From Mesorhizobium sp. (GTDB taxonomy: Bacteria > Pseudomonadota > Alphaproteobacteria > Rhizobiales > Rhizobiaceae): a stretch of DNA of 64,000 nt. The notes under the pieces were generated by a model, which had not been told where the DNA came from, did not search any database, and saw only the letters and a program-made list of their open reading frames with translations. Location of the stretch: NCBI GenBank assembly GCA_004020875.1, contig SAPZ01000002.1, positions 310,001-374,000 on the forward strand, read 5' to 3'. A program made the position numbers and the translations under genes. Shown in pieces: positions 1-9,043 of the stretch; positions within the stretch are counted from its first letter, which is position 1; every line of letters begins with the position of its first letter.

Positions 1-2
1 GC

Positions 3-89
3 CTCGCCCTCGTTGCCGCAGCATTCGGGGGTGGTTGCTTGGAAGCCGCTCGCCGGATGGTAAGAGGGTTATCCAAGATCAAGGGCTGA
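3..89 (+). CDS. C-terminal end of an unidentified protein, cut by window start
   Basis: An open frame runs from the window edge to a TGA at 87-89 and encodes about 28 residues. The first part is hydrophobic and small-residue rich (LALVAAAFGGG) and is followed by a basic tail. It could be the end of a membrane protein, but another frame is also open here. No family can be assigned from so few residues. Confidence 0.25.
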   Translation, partial: LALVAAAFGGGCLEAARRMVRGLSKIKG

Positions 90-192
90 TAGTGGTAAGC
101 GGGCTGGGAGCAAACGAGCCCATCGCAGAGCGGTTCCGCAATCGCCCCGATTGAACCCCAACAGAAAAGCCCGCGATCACGCAGGATCGCAG

Positions 193-831
193 TCAGCGCA
201 GCAGCCCTTCGCCCTCAAAATCTTCCCAGCCGTGCAGCTTGGAGTGGGAATCCTCGTCCCAACTGCTGTCGATTGCGCGCGCCGCCTCGCGCTCCCGCTT
301 TTGCGCGCGTTTCACGGCTGCCTTTGCGGCGGCACGCCTCCGGTTCTCGACCGCCACCGCGGCGTCTTCTTCCCGCCAGGCGGAGACAAGATCGCGATCG
401 AGCACATCCTCGATGTGGCGTGGATCAAAGACGTGGAAAGTAATCTTTCTGGCGCGCCCGCGGAGTTTGACCGTCCTGGTCCCAGCGCTCTGCAAGCGGC
501 CGTCTTTCAGCCAACGGTGCCGCTCGCCGGACGAAATTGTAAGGATGTCCTCAACTTCACGCGGGATCACCGGAAGTTCTTCGACGTCCTGCATTGCGTT
601 GGAAACAATCGCCTTTGCCGCCTTGACATCGGCATCCGAGCCCTCCGGCAGCCGCAGGGAGAGGACTCTAGACTCAATATGAAGGAGCTTTCTCGACGCC
701 GACGGTAGACGTGCACGCATCTCAAGAAAGATACCCCTCGCCCTGATCGACGATCCAAGCGTGGCAGTTGGGGACAGAGGCCACTCTGCAACCAGCTTTG
801 TGTTCGGCTCGATTTTTCGACGCGCAGCCAT
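193..831 (-). CDS. Hypothetical protein with helix-turn-helix-like segment
   Basis: A 212-residue soluble protein if translation starts at the ATG at 831; the frame stays open upstream to 948, but that extension looks low quality. I do not recognise a named family. Residues around 90-145 (EVEDILTISSGERHRWLKDG, followed by RGRARKITFHVFDPRHIEDV) resemble a MerR/excisionase-type helix-turn-helix followed by the hydrophobic FDP..IE.VL strand-helix common in such domains. The last third is a long Ala/Arg/Glu-rich helix (ENRRRAAAKAAVKRAQKRE) that may bind nucleic acid or form a coiled coil, with an acidic tail. No Shine-Dalgarno sequence is obvious. Isolated position next to gene-poor DNA suggests an accessory region. 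Confidence 0.55.
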   Translation of the reverse strand: MAARRKIEPNTKLVAEWPLSPTATLGSSIRARGIFLEMRARLPSASRKLLHIESRVLSLRLPEGSDADVKAAKAIVSNAMQDVEELPVIPREVEDILTISSGERHRWLKDGRLQSAGTRTVKLRGRARKITFHVFDPRHIEDVLDRDLVSAWREEDAAVAVENRRRAAAKAAVKRAQKREREAARAIDSSWDEDSHSKLHGWEDFEGEGLLR

Positions 832-1459
832 GAGCGTTAGATAGGTCTTTGCCCTACCTAACTCAACGCGGCGAGCGGCGGTCCGCAGTGTGCCTGGTAG
901 GGGTGGCAGGATTGCCGGACAGGAAGCTGCAGGCACGCAATATCGCACATATCATGATCTGAAGGCGGATCGACGCTATGATCGACGGGTTGGCCGGAGG
1001 CGGGGAATGTCGATGGCGGGCGGAGATGATCAGCGAGCCTAAAGCGGGCGATGATCACGGAAGCGTTCGCAGGTTGCCCAACACGAGGGGCGAGACAGCC
1101 TGGTCGGTGACATCCGGTCTTGCCGCCAGTTGACCAGGATGGCCACCTCGGCGGCGCGTCGCCCGCGTCGACCAGTTCGGGGAAATGCCTGGCTTCCGAC
1201 AGGGATCATTGAGCGTATCCGTTGTCCGGCCGCTGATCAGGATGAGCGTTAGGTCCTCATGCTCAGCCGATCAAGCCCTCCTATGTTTGAACGGAGTTGG
1301 GCGGGGGCCGCGTTGGTCTGCTTTGGGCGCGAAAACTGCCAGTCGGCTCCTGGGACCAGGTTGCTGACTTTGTTGCTTAAGGTCTCCCGTTGAATCGCCG
1401 GGAGGAACATCATCGGTATTATCCTGCGGGTCCTTTGCCGTCGTCACGATGGCGAAACG
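832..1459. other. Gene-free stretch, nothing recognised
   Basis: About 630 bases between the helix-turn-helix protein and the glucoamylase-family gene. Only short open frames with no family resemblance occur on either strand, and I see no clear repeat, RNA or transposase remnant. Confidence 0.5.
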
Positions 1460-2779
1460 TTACCGTTCAACCGACAGCGAGGTGTGCGGAAGTTGCTCCA
1501 GCCAACCACCTTCGAACCCTGCCCGCTGCAGGCCTTCGCGTATGTATGGGCATGAGCGCATCAATCGCCATATCAGCCCGCTGCGTACGTTCTCAATCAT
1601 CAATACGACGGGGCCTTCGTCCAACCCGAAATGCCAAGACGAGACCCACCAGCCAAATGCCCCTTTGGCTTTGCCCTGCGGGTGCGTCGGATTAAAGGAC
1701 GAGGCAAAACCGTAGGTTCTGGTGGACTTGAGTTTGGCCTTATGGATCCAGAAGGCGATTGTCGGCAGTACGATTTCCGGGGCAAACGGCAACGAGGTGA
1801 CGGCGGCCCAAGGTGCGAGCGTACCATCGTCGGGGCCAAACGGGACGCCACGCGCGGCGTAGTCGAGGAACCTACGTTCGATGCCTTTGAGTTTGATCGT
1901 GGAAGGCCCCGGGCCGTCACTGGCGGTTATGCCCCAGCAATGTTCTCCATAGCCATCAAACCCGCGTGGATTTTCCAGGGCGTAGCGGTGCTGGACAAGA
2001 GTGGCTCGTCGGCTGTTTTCGAAATAGTCGCTCTTCTTGTCGCGCATATAAGCGTCCTGCAGACCCCGAAGATCGATCCACACGTGCGAAAGTTGATGGA
2101 TGAACAACGGGCCCGCATAGAGATAGTCTTGGCCGTACGCATGCAGCCATCGGAACGTGGCGCTCCATGCCGTGTAACTGCTTGAGGGCAGAGGGTGGGT
2201 CGGCGAGCCAAGGCCCAGGACGTACAGAAGAAGCGCCTCATCGTAACCCTTCCACCGATACTTCAGGAAGCCAGTCTCGGGAGTCCAGCCGTGGGTGACC
2301 GTCTTGCCTTTGTTCAGCGCCCAGCGCCAGTCGGCCCGACGGTAAAGCGCGTCGGCCAAGGTGCGGATTTCTGCTTCGACCTTTGTTTTCCGGTCGAAGA
2401 ATGCGCCAGCCGCCAAGGCTCCGGCCAGCAGCAGGGTGCTGTCGATGGTCGATAGTTCGCATCGCCAGGCCCGCCGGCCGGTGTCGATGTCGAGAAAATG
2501 ATAGTAAAAGCCTCGATGTCCCGTGGCGTCCGGCTCTGTACCCTGAGGGCTGTTCCAGAAGAACCTCAGCGTGGCTAGCGTTCGCTCCACTGCCGCCTTC
2601 CGACTCATGAAGCCACGCTTCACCCCGACTGGGTAGCATCCTAGCGCAAGGCCGGTAGCGGCGATGCTTGCCGGCCAGTTGGCTTCGGTCTTGTCGCGAA
2701 TAAGGCCGTTGGCCGGGTTTGCCTCATGAATGAAGTAGTCGAATGTCTCCCGCTGGAGGGTCTCCAGATCGTCGTTCAT
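1460..2779 (-). CDS. Glucoamylase-family protein (glycoamylase-like domain)
   Basis: A 439-residue protein without signal peptide. The N-terminal part (ETFDYFIHEANPANGLIRDK) and the C-terminal PWAAVTSLPFAPEIVLPTI segment match the glycoamylase-like domain (PF10091 type), an (alpha/alpha)6 barrel best known from cyclic beta-1,2-glucan synthase NdvB and from stand-alone proteins of Hyphomicrobiales. The aromatic and acidic clusters (YRWKGYDEALLLYVLGLGSP, FDGYGEHCWGITASDGPGP) are typical of the family. Likely role is hydrolysis or remodelling of an alpha- or beta-glucan; the substrate is not known. It stands alone, with no glycosyltransferase nearby. The annotated ATG start is the first of the frame and lies next to a family-typical N-terminus. 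Confidence 0.8.
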   Translation of the reverse strand: MNDDLETLQRETFDYFIHEANPANGLIRDKTEANWPASIAATGLALGCYPVGVKRGFMSRKAAVERTLATLRFFWNSPQGTEPDATGHRGFYYHFLDIDTGRRAWRCELSTIDSTLLLAGALAAGAFFDRKTKVEAEIRTLADALYRRADWRWALNKGKTVTHGWTPETGFLKYRWKGYDEALLLYVLGLGSPTHPLPSSSYTAWSATFRWLHAYGQDYLYAGPLFIHQLSHVWIDLRGLQDAYMRDKKSDYFENSRRATLVQHRYALENPRGFDGYGEHCWGITASDGPGPSTIKLKGIERRFLDYAARGVPFGPDDGTLAPWAAVTSLPFAPEIVLPTIAFWIHKAKLKSTRTYGFASSFNPTHPQGKAKGAFGWWVSSWHFGLDEGPVVLMIENVRSGLIWRLMRSCPYIREGLQRAGFEGGWLEQLPHTSLSVER

Positions 2780-3085
2780 CGTATTGCGCCGGCCCTATTA
2801 TCAATCAGCTTACCGCCGAGCATCGTCGGCAGTACAAATAAGCGCGAGTGTTTGCGGGATGTCGCCCGACGAGCTTACCCGCGAGTATTGCTGCGCCTGG
2901 CGTCGCGGGAAGCCGCTGTGTCGGACGCCGAAAGAGCGGCAGGCCAGGCCAATGTGCGGCGAAAGCATTCGGGCGCGAACGCAACGCCCACCCGGCTTAA
3001 TGTCTCGTTTTGCATTGACGCCCAGAGAAGGATTTACATGCTCAATCGTTGTTCTAAAGCATTGCAGAAGAAGCGGGTGGCAGAA

Positions 3086-3099
3086 TTGATGTGCATCAA
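3086..3099. promoter_or_regulatory. Perfect FNR/FixK box TTGATGTGCATCAA
   Basis: The 14 bases TTGAT-GTGC-ATCAA match the FNR/FixK consensus TTGAT-N4-ATCAA at all ten defined positions. The site lies between the glucoamylase gene (minus) and the stress-protein remnant plus the metallo-beta-lactamase/ATPase operon (plus). It is about 150 bases before the recognisable stress-protein remnant. The original target was probably the usp gene at the head of the plus-strand operon. Confidence 0.75.
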
Positions 3100-3182
3100 G
3101 GCAGGTCAAGCCTGAAGCCGCGATAGCCAAGCCGAGAAAAGCCTCTGACCCGTTCGCTTCGCCGTGGAAAGAGACCTGACAA

Positions 3183-3435
3183 TGCAACTTATGGCCTCTG
3201 TCTTTTTGCCGACCTACCTGGATCCGCCCGGATCGAAAGTCGCACCGAATGCCGCGCGAAGATATCGGCGATCGCCTTGTGTATAGTCTACGGTCATGGG
3301 GCCTCTCGGCCAAAGTCAAGTCGATCCATGCCGGCGACAATCCGATTGGCGCTGCATTGCAGGAGCCGCCATCAAAATCGATGGCGGCCTCCTCGTCATG
3401 GGTGGATGGGGTCATTCCCGACTTCGAGACTTTGT
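3183..3435 (+). pseudogene. Universal stress protein (UspA family) remnant
   Basis: Two adjoining frames together give the C-terminal half of a UspA domain. The first frame has REDIGDRLVYSLRSWGLSAK followed by HAGDNPIGAALQE. The second has KIDGGLLVMGGWGHSRLRDF and then VLDGLRKAS, which is the nucleotide-binding G-2x-G-9x-G(S/T)-like end of Usp proteins (normally LLVMGAYGHSRLRE). Between the alanine-rich GAALQE and the AAIKID segment one base appears to be missing near 3372, which would restore one frame. No plausible N-terminal half or start codon is visible. Usp genes are common members of FNR/FixK regulons, and a perfect box lies just upstream. Confidence 0.65.
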
Positions 3436-3507
3436 GCTTGATGGGCTACGGAAGGCTTCTAGCGGATTTGCGTTTACCGGTCTTGATGTCGCATTAGGTG
3501 TACGATC

Positions 3508-5112
3508 TTGGATCACGATCAGCATCCCGTTTTGCGCTTCCACGGCGCGACGTATTGCGTAACAGGATCATGCTACGAAATTGAAACGCCACATTGGCGG
3601 ATCCTGATCGATTGCGGTTTGTTTCAGGGTTCGAAATCCGAACGGGAACTGAACTATGGCGCATTCCCGTTTCCGCCGGATGCGATCGACGCGGTCATCC
3701 TCACCCACGCGCATATCGACCACAGCGGTTTGCTGCCCAAGCTGGTGAAGCAAGGCTTTCGCGGACCGATCTACGCAACGACCGCCACGATTGATCTTTG
3801 CTCCGTCATGTTGCCGGACGCCGCGCATATCCAGGAAACGGAAGTGGACCAGCTCAATCGCCGCAACGCCCAGCGCGGCAGGCCGCTGGTTGAACCGATC
3901 TACCGCAAGGAGGATGCGGTCGCGTGCATGCCTCTGTTTCGGGTTGCGCAATATGGCGACTGGACGACCGTAGCCGAAGGTCTACGGGTCCGCTTCTGGA
4001 ATGCGGGCCATCTGCTCGGCTCCTCGTCTTTCGAACTGGAGATCGATGGAGGTGGGCGCTCGCCGATGCGCATCGTGTTTTCGGGCGACATAGGTCCGGG
4101 GCACAAGCTGCTCCAAACCGACCCGCAGGGCCCTTCCGGGGTCGACTATCTCGTCTGCGAAGCAACCTACGGTGACCGGGATCGCCCCGACGTATCGCCT
4201 GATCGGCGACGCACGATGCTCGGCGAAATCGTGCGCGGCGCTGTACGAGCAAACGGTCCCCTGATCATTCCCTCCTTCGCGGTCGAGCGCACGCAGGAGT
4301 TGCTCGTAGATCTTCATCTGCTCATGCAAACCGGCGAGATTCCGAGGGCTCCGATATTCGTCGACTCGCCGTTAGCCACGCGAGCAAGCGCCATATTCCA
4401 GAGACATGCCGATAAAATCGAGAACGGCGACGTGTTGCGCCAGGCCTTGATTTCAGCCGAGCTGCGGTTCACCGATACAGTCGAGCAGAGCAAGGCGATC
4501 AATCGCCTGACAGGCTTCTTCGTGGTGATAGCAGCAAGCGGCATGTGCGATGCGGGGCGCATACGCCACCATCTCAAGGCCAACCTCTGGCGGAAGAACG
4601 CCACTGTCATGATGGCTGGATATCAGGTCCAGGGTTCGCTGGGCAGAATATTGCTTGATGGCGCCCGGCGCGTGCGTATCCAGGGTGAGGAAATCGAAGT
4701 GAGGGCAAACGTTACCCTGTTCGATCTATATTCCGGTCATGCGGATGCAGCCGAGCTCTTGGACTGGATAATGGCTCGCGGCCCCATCGGGCAATCGCTG
4801 TTCCTGACCCACGGCGAAGAGGAAGGTCTTGCAGGCCTCGCAGAGCGCCTCAAGGGATCTTTTCCAGCGAGCAGGATCATCAAGCCGCAGCTTGATGACG
4901 CCTTTCGATTGGGCCCCGGGGGCTGCGTGCCAATCGAGATCAACCATGCCCGCAGGCTGAAGCCGGAGAGTGTCGGCCGTCTTGATTGGCACAACGATCT
5001 CTCCAAGCTCTTGCTGGACGTGAGCGAGGCCGTCAACTCGGCGGCGGACGAACGCGGTCGAGCCAAGATCATCAGGCAAATTCAGCGAGCGCTTGCTGCC
5101 CGGGGCGATTAG
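3508..5112 (+). CDS. Metallo-beta-lactamase / beta-CASP family protein
   Basis: A 534-residue cytoplasmic protein with the full metallo-beta-lactamase signature: HAHIDHSG (HxHxDH) near residue 68, an HLLG and a SGDIG motif in the middle. A beta-CASP region follows (FAVERTQELL, DSPLATRA) with ASGMCDAGRIRHH and YSGHADAAELLDW. This architecture is shared by RNA exonucleases/CPSF-73-like nucleases. The start is a TTG at 3508; the sequence after it (VLRFHGATYCVTGSCYEIE) is the usual family N-terminus. Stop and the ATPase ATG abut directly, so the two genes are almost certainly co-transcribed. The same pair downstream of Usp genes is seen in oxygen-limited regulons of rhizobia (inference from memory). 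Confidence 0.85.
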   Translation: MDHDQHPVLRFHGATYCVTGSCYEIETPHWRILIDCGLFQGSKSERELNYGAFPFPPDAIDAVILTHAHIDHSGLLPKLVKQGFRGPIYATTATIDLCSVMLPDAAHIQETEVDQLNRRNAQRGRPLVEPIYRKEDAVACMPLFRVAQYGDWTTVAEGLRVRFWNAGHLLGSSSFELEIDGGGRSPMRIVFSGDIGPGHKLLQTDPQGPSGVDYLVCEATYGDRDRPDVSPDRRRTMLGEIVRGAVRANGPLIIPSFAVERTQELLVDLHLLMQTGEIPRAPIFVDSPLATRASAIFQRHADKIENGDVLRQALISAELRFTDTVEQSKAINRLTGFFVVIAASGMCDAGRIRHHLKANLWRKNATVMMAGYQVQGSLGRILLDGARRVRIQGEEIEVRANVTLFDLYSGHADAAELLDWIMARGPIGQSLFLTHGEEEGLAGLAERLKGSFPASRIIKPQLDDAFRLGPGGCVPIEINHARRLKPESVGRLDWHNDLSKLLLDVSEAVNSAADERGRAKIIRQIQRALAARGD

Positions 5113-7725
5113 ATGCAGCAGATGATGGGTGCCCCCAGTATCGAGAAAACGCAAAGTGGGGCTGGCAATTCGGAGATTGGAGAACGCCTGCGCGGCCTCA
5201 GCGAAACCGAGGCTCAGGCCAGGCTTCTCGCTGAGGGGCCGAACGAACTGCCCAGGCCCAGCCGGCGCACGCCATTTAGAATAGCCCTTGAGGTCATTCG
5301 CGAACCGATGCTGGCCCTCTTGCTTGGCGGAGGCCTCGTCTATCTGCTCCTGGGCAACCTGGAGGAGGCGCTGATCCTGCTGGCATTTGGCACGATGTCG
5401 ATCGGCATAACCATCATCCAGGAGACGCGCACCGAGCGCGTTCTGGAAGCACTGCGTGACCTCACCAGCCCTCGCGCCCTGGTCATACGCGGTGGTGAAC
5501 GCAAGCGCATAGCGGGCCGTGAGGTTGTCCGGGGAGATCTCGTCGTGCTCGGCGAGGGTGACCGGGTCCCGGCCGATGCCAGGCTTCTTCAGAGCCGGGA
5601 CCTTCAGAGCGACGAATCCCTGCTGACAGGCGAATCCGTGCCGGTTCGAAAGATTGCGGCCGACGGGGCCCCGCCACTGACCGAAGGCCGGCCAGGCGGT
5701 GACGACCTGCCTCTCTTATTCTCGGGCTCGCTGATCGTTCGCGGTTCAGGGATTGGCGAAGTCCTTGCGACGGGGCCACGAAGTGAAATCGGCAAGATCG
5801 GGCACTCGCTGAGCTCAATGGAGACAGAGCCGCCGCGATTGCAGGCACAGATGAGACGCGTCGTACGTATTTTCGCGATGGTCGGCGGTGCGGTCAGCGT
5901 CGCCTCGGTCTTGCTGTACGGGCTGCTGAGGGGCGGTTGGCTGGACGCCGTGCTTGCAGGCATCGCGCTCGGCATGTCCATGCTGCCGGAAGAATTTCCC
6001 GTCGTGCTCACGATCTTCATGGCCATGGGGGCGTGGCGCATATCGCAGGCGCGCGTCCTGACCCGCAGGGCCGCCGCGATCGAAACGCTTGGCTCGGCGA
6101 CGATCCTTTGCACCGATAAGACAGGAACCCTTACAGAGAACCGGATGACCGTCGCCGAACTGCGATTGGAGGATGGAAGGCGGTTGCGGCCGGCCGACAA
6201 TCCGGAGACGGACCTGCCGGCGGCATTCGCCGATTTGGTCGAGACTGGCGTGCTCGCCAGCGCGCAAATTCCTTTCGACCCCATGGAGATCGCATTTCAC
6301 AAACTCGGCAAGGAACGGCTGCGCAACCACAGAGTTCTGGACAAACCGGATTGGGAACTGGTCCACGCATATCCGCTTCGCCCCGGCCTACTCGCGATGT
6401 CGAATGTCTGGCGGTCGACAGGTAGCGATGACGATACGTTGGTTGCAGCAAAAGGTGCGCCAGAGGCGATCGCGGCGCTGTGCCGTCTGGACGCAAAGGT
6501 CTTCAAAGTCTTGACCGGCTTGGTGGAAGCCATGGCCAACGAGGGATTGCGCGTTCTCGGCGTGGCCCGCGCTGTTCATCGAGGCACCGACTTGCCTAAG
6601 ACGCAACATGATTTCAAATTCGAATTCCTCGGGCTGGTCGGTCTGACCGATCCGCTGCGCGCTCGCGTTCCCGAAGCTGTCAGCGACTGCCGTTCGGCCG
6701 GCATCAAGGTGATGATGATCACCGGTGACTACCCGGCGACGGCCAAGATAATCGCGCGCCAGGCTGGCCTCGACGCGGAAAGCGTGGTGACCGGCACTGA
6801 GATGCAAGCGCTCAATGACGACGAGCTGGCGCTGCGGGTGAAAACCGCAACCGTGTTCGCGCGCATCATGCCCGAACAGAAACTTCGCATCGTGAGCGCA
6901 CTGAAATCGAGTGGTGAGATCGTGGCCATGACCGGCGACGGCGTCAATGACGCGCCGTCGCTGAAAGCAGCCAATATCGGGATTGCCATGGGCGGCCGTG
7001 GCACCGACGTCGCGCGCGAGGCATCGTCGATCGTCCTGCTCGACGATGATTTCGGTTCGATCGTCAAGGCCGTTCGGCTTGGCCGCCGCATCTTCGACAA
7101 TCTGCGCAAGGCGATAGGGTTCATCTTCGCGGTCCACGTGCCGATCGCGGGCCTCTCGCTGCTCCCGCTGCTGTTTAGCCTGCCGATCCTGTTCGGGCCG
7201 ATCCACATCGCCTTTCTGGAGATGGTGATCGATCCGGTGTGTTCGCTGGTCTTCGAGGCGGAAAACGAAGAAGACGATGTCATGCGCCGCCCGCCGCGCA
7301 ATCCAGACTCACCCCTGTTCTCCGGGGCGTTGATCGGGTGGGGACTGATCCAGGGGATTGTTGCCTTCGCGCTTCTCGCGGGCATTTACATTGTCGCCCT
7401 TAGACAAGGCATGGCCGAGAACGAAATCCGGGCGCTGACGTTTTTCTCGCTGGTGCTGACAATCGTGGGGCTGATTTTTGTCAACCGCTCCTTCAGCGCG
7501 TCCATTTTGACCGCGCTTCACAGGCCGAACCGATCGCTCATGATTGTTGTCGTCACTGTCGCGTCAATGCTGGCCGGCACCCTTCTGTGGCCATTTGCCA
7601 CCAGTCTCTTCCGCTTCGGACCACTGCATCTCGACGATCTCGCTATGACGTTTGCCGCGGGATTTGTCGTGCTGGCAGGCCTCGAGTTACTGAAGCCACT
7701 CTGGCGGGAGCGTCTTAAAGCCTAG
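5113..7725 (+). CDS. Cation-transporting P-type ATPase (P2-like)
   Basis: An 870-residue membrane pump. Visible landmarks are the N-terminal cation-ATPase segment (residues 25-75), the actuator-domain TGES in LLTGESVPV, the phosphorylation motif DKTGTLTENRM with Asp335, MITGDYPATA, and the hinge motif TGDGVNDAPSLK. Membrane helices flank the intramembrane MPEEFPVVLTIF motif, corresponding to PEGLP of calcium-type pumps, and four or more helices form the C-terminus. The fold fits P2 (Ca2+/Mn2+-like) ATPases, but the PEEFP variant makes the ion uncertain. The ATG immediately follows the stop codon of the preceding gene, indicating translational coupling. The pair may help ion homeostasis under low oxygen. 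Confidence 0.9.
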   Translation: MQQMMGAPSIEKTQSGAGNSEIGERLRGLSETEAQARLLAEGPNELPRPSRRTPFRIALEVIREPMLALLLGGGLVYLLLGNLEEALILLAFGTMSIGITIIQETRTERVLEALRDLTSPRALVIRGGERKRIAGREVVRGDLVVLGEGDRVPADARLLQSRDLQSDESLLTGESVPVRKIAADGAPPLTEGRPGGDDLPLLFSGSLIVRGSGIGEVLATGPRSEIGKIGHSLSSMETEPPRLQAQMRRVVRIFAMVGGAVSVASVLLYGLLRGGWLDAVLAGIALGMSMLPEEFPVVLTIFMAMGAWRISQARVLTRRAAAIETLGSATILCTDKTGTLTENRMTVAELRLEDGRRLRPADNPETDLPAAFADLVETGVLASAQIPFDPMEIAFHKLGKERLRNHRVLDKPDWELVHAYPLRPGLLAMSNVWRSTGSDDDTLVAAKGAPEAIAALCRLDAKVFKVLTGLVEAMANEGLRVLGVARAVHRGTDLPKTQHDFKFEFLGLVGLTDPLRARVPEAVSDCRSAGIKVMMITGDYPATAKIIARQAGLDAESVVTGTEMQALNDDELALRVKTATVFARIMPEQKLRIVSALKSSGEIVAMTGDGVNDAPSLKAANIGIAMGGRGTDVAREASSIVLLDDDFGSIVKAVRLGRRIFDNLRKAIGFIFAVHVPIAGLSLLPLLFSLPILFGPIHIAFLEMVIDPVCSLVFEAENEEDDVMRRPPRNPDSPLFSGALIGWGLIQGIVAFALLAGIYIVALRQGMAENEIRALTFFSLVLTIVGLIFVNRSFSASILTALHRPNRSLMIVVVTVASMLAGTLLWPFATSLFRFGPLHLDDLAMTFAAGFVVLAGLELLKPLWRERLKA

Positions 7726-7818
7726 CCGCAGGAGCCGATCCATGACGGGTGAGTTGATGATCAACAAAAGTTGGAATGTCATGCAAACTCCCGCACGAAC
7801 CGTTTCGGAGTTGGCGAG

Positions 7819-8880
7819 ATGAACGCCGGCGCTCCTCGAGTTCGCCGCAGCCGCGCAAGCACGTTTGTTCTAGCCGCTGCCGCGATCATCGGGATTGTCG
7901 TCTGCGTGCTTTTGGCCCGGCCATTTTTAGGCGCGATCACCTGGGCGTCTGCGCTGGCAATCCTCTTTGGTCCTTTCCAAGGCTGGATCGGGACGAAGGC
8001 GAAACATCCGAACCTGGCGGCGATGGTTTCAGTATCGACGATAGTGTTGCTCGTCTTTGTCCCGGCAGCTTTCGTGGTGGAGCGTCTGGTCGAGGAAGCT
8101 GCTTCCGGGGCTGCCTCTGTCCGAACCCGGTTAGCGGATGGAGAGCTCCAGCGGCTCCTGAACGCGCATCCCAGCATAGCACCTATTGGAAGGTGGATAG
8201 ATCAACAGGTCGATCTGCCCTCGATGATGGCGAGCCTCGCAACATGGCTAAGCAATGCCGGCGCGACTTTCGTCAAGAGCTCGGTGTTGCAGGTCGCGGA
8301 GGTCCTTATAACGTTCTACATGCTGTTCTACTTCCTTCGCGATCGGAAAGCCGTTGCACGCCTTCTTCGCGATTGGATGCCGCTGGACAGCGCCGAGACG
8401 GAGCGATTGTTTCAGCGCGTCTTCGATACCGTTCACGCAACAATATATGGGACGCTAGCCGTCGCGGCGGTTCAAGGTTCTTTGGGCGGCCTGATGTTCT
8501 GGGTCCTGGGATTGCCGACGCCCCTTCTTTGGGGCGTGGTGATGAGCCTGCTTTCCGTCGTGCCGGTCCTGGGTGCTTTCATCGTGTGGATACCGGCGGC
8601 TATCCTGCTCCTGCTTGATGGTGATTGGGGTAAGGCCCTGATCCTCACGGTTTGGGGCGCCATTGTCGTAGGCGGGATCGACAACCTCCTTCGGCCGCTG
8701 CTGGTGGGAAACCAACTGAGGCTCCACACGATTCCCGCTTTCATATCGATGATAGGTGGGCTGGCGCTTTTCGGGGCTCCCGGGTTCATACTTGGCCCCT
8801 TGGCTGTTACCGTGACGATGCTGCTCGTCGAGGTGTGGGCAGCGGCCGGCCGAACGAGCTATCGCGAGGATCCGATGTGA
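7819..8880 (+). CDS. AI-2E family transporter
   Basis: A 353-residue polytopic membrane protein of the AI-2 exporter superfamily (TqsA/YdiK/PerM type). It has two N-terminal helices, a soluble linker (residues about 75-145), then a block of hydrophobic helices with the family motifs GDWGKALILTVWG, DNLLRPLLVGNQLRLH and the final ALFGAPGFILGPLAVTVT. I chose the ATG at 7819 because GGAG lies 12 bases upstream; an in-frame TTG at 7771 would add 16 unlikely residues. The substrate is unknown; members have been linked to AI-2, other small molecules or Na+/H+ exchange. The 93-base gap from the ATPase allows the same transcript. Confidence 0.85.
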   Translation: MNAGAPRVRRSRASTFVLAAAAIIGIVVCVLLARPFLGAITWASALAILFGPFQGWIGTKAKHPNLAAMVSVSTIVLLVFVPAAFVVERLVEEAASGAASVRTRLADGELQRLLNAHPSIAPIGRWIDQQVDLPSMMASLATWLSNAGATFVKSSVLQVAEVLITFYMLFYFLRDRKAVARLLRDWMPLDSAETERLFQRVFDTVHATIYGTLAVAAVQGSLGGLMFWVLGLPTPLLWGVVMSLLSVVPVLGAFIVWIPAAILLLLDGDWGKALILTVWGAIVVGGIDNLLRPLLVGNQLRLHTIPAFISMIGGLALFGAPGFILGPLAVTVTMLLVEVWAAAGRTSYREDPM

Positions 8881-9043
8881 CAGCGTGCCAAAGTGTCCCA
8901 AGAATGCGAGCGATCGGACGTTGGCCGTGAAGCAGAGCTGCGCTGCCAACAAAGATCGTCGTCGCCAACTCTGTTGTTGCACCTTCCCGACGCTCTTTTG
9001 GATTGGGTAGACCATCTCGCTGCGGACACGATGAGCCCAGCCC

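Noticed and set aside
2810..3415. A 201-codon minus-strand frame upstream of the glucoamylase gene
   Set aside because: No family resemblance, and it runs antisense to the recognisable stress-protein remnant and across the FNR box.
7751..7767. Palindrome GTTGATGATCAAC near the AI-2E gene as an FNR box
   Set aside because: The half sites TTGAT and ATCAA are present, but the spacer is one base instead of four, which does not fit the Crp/Fnr dimer.
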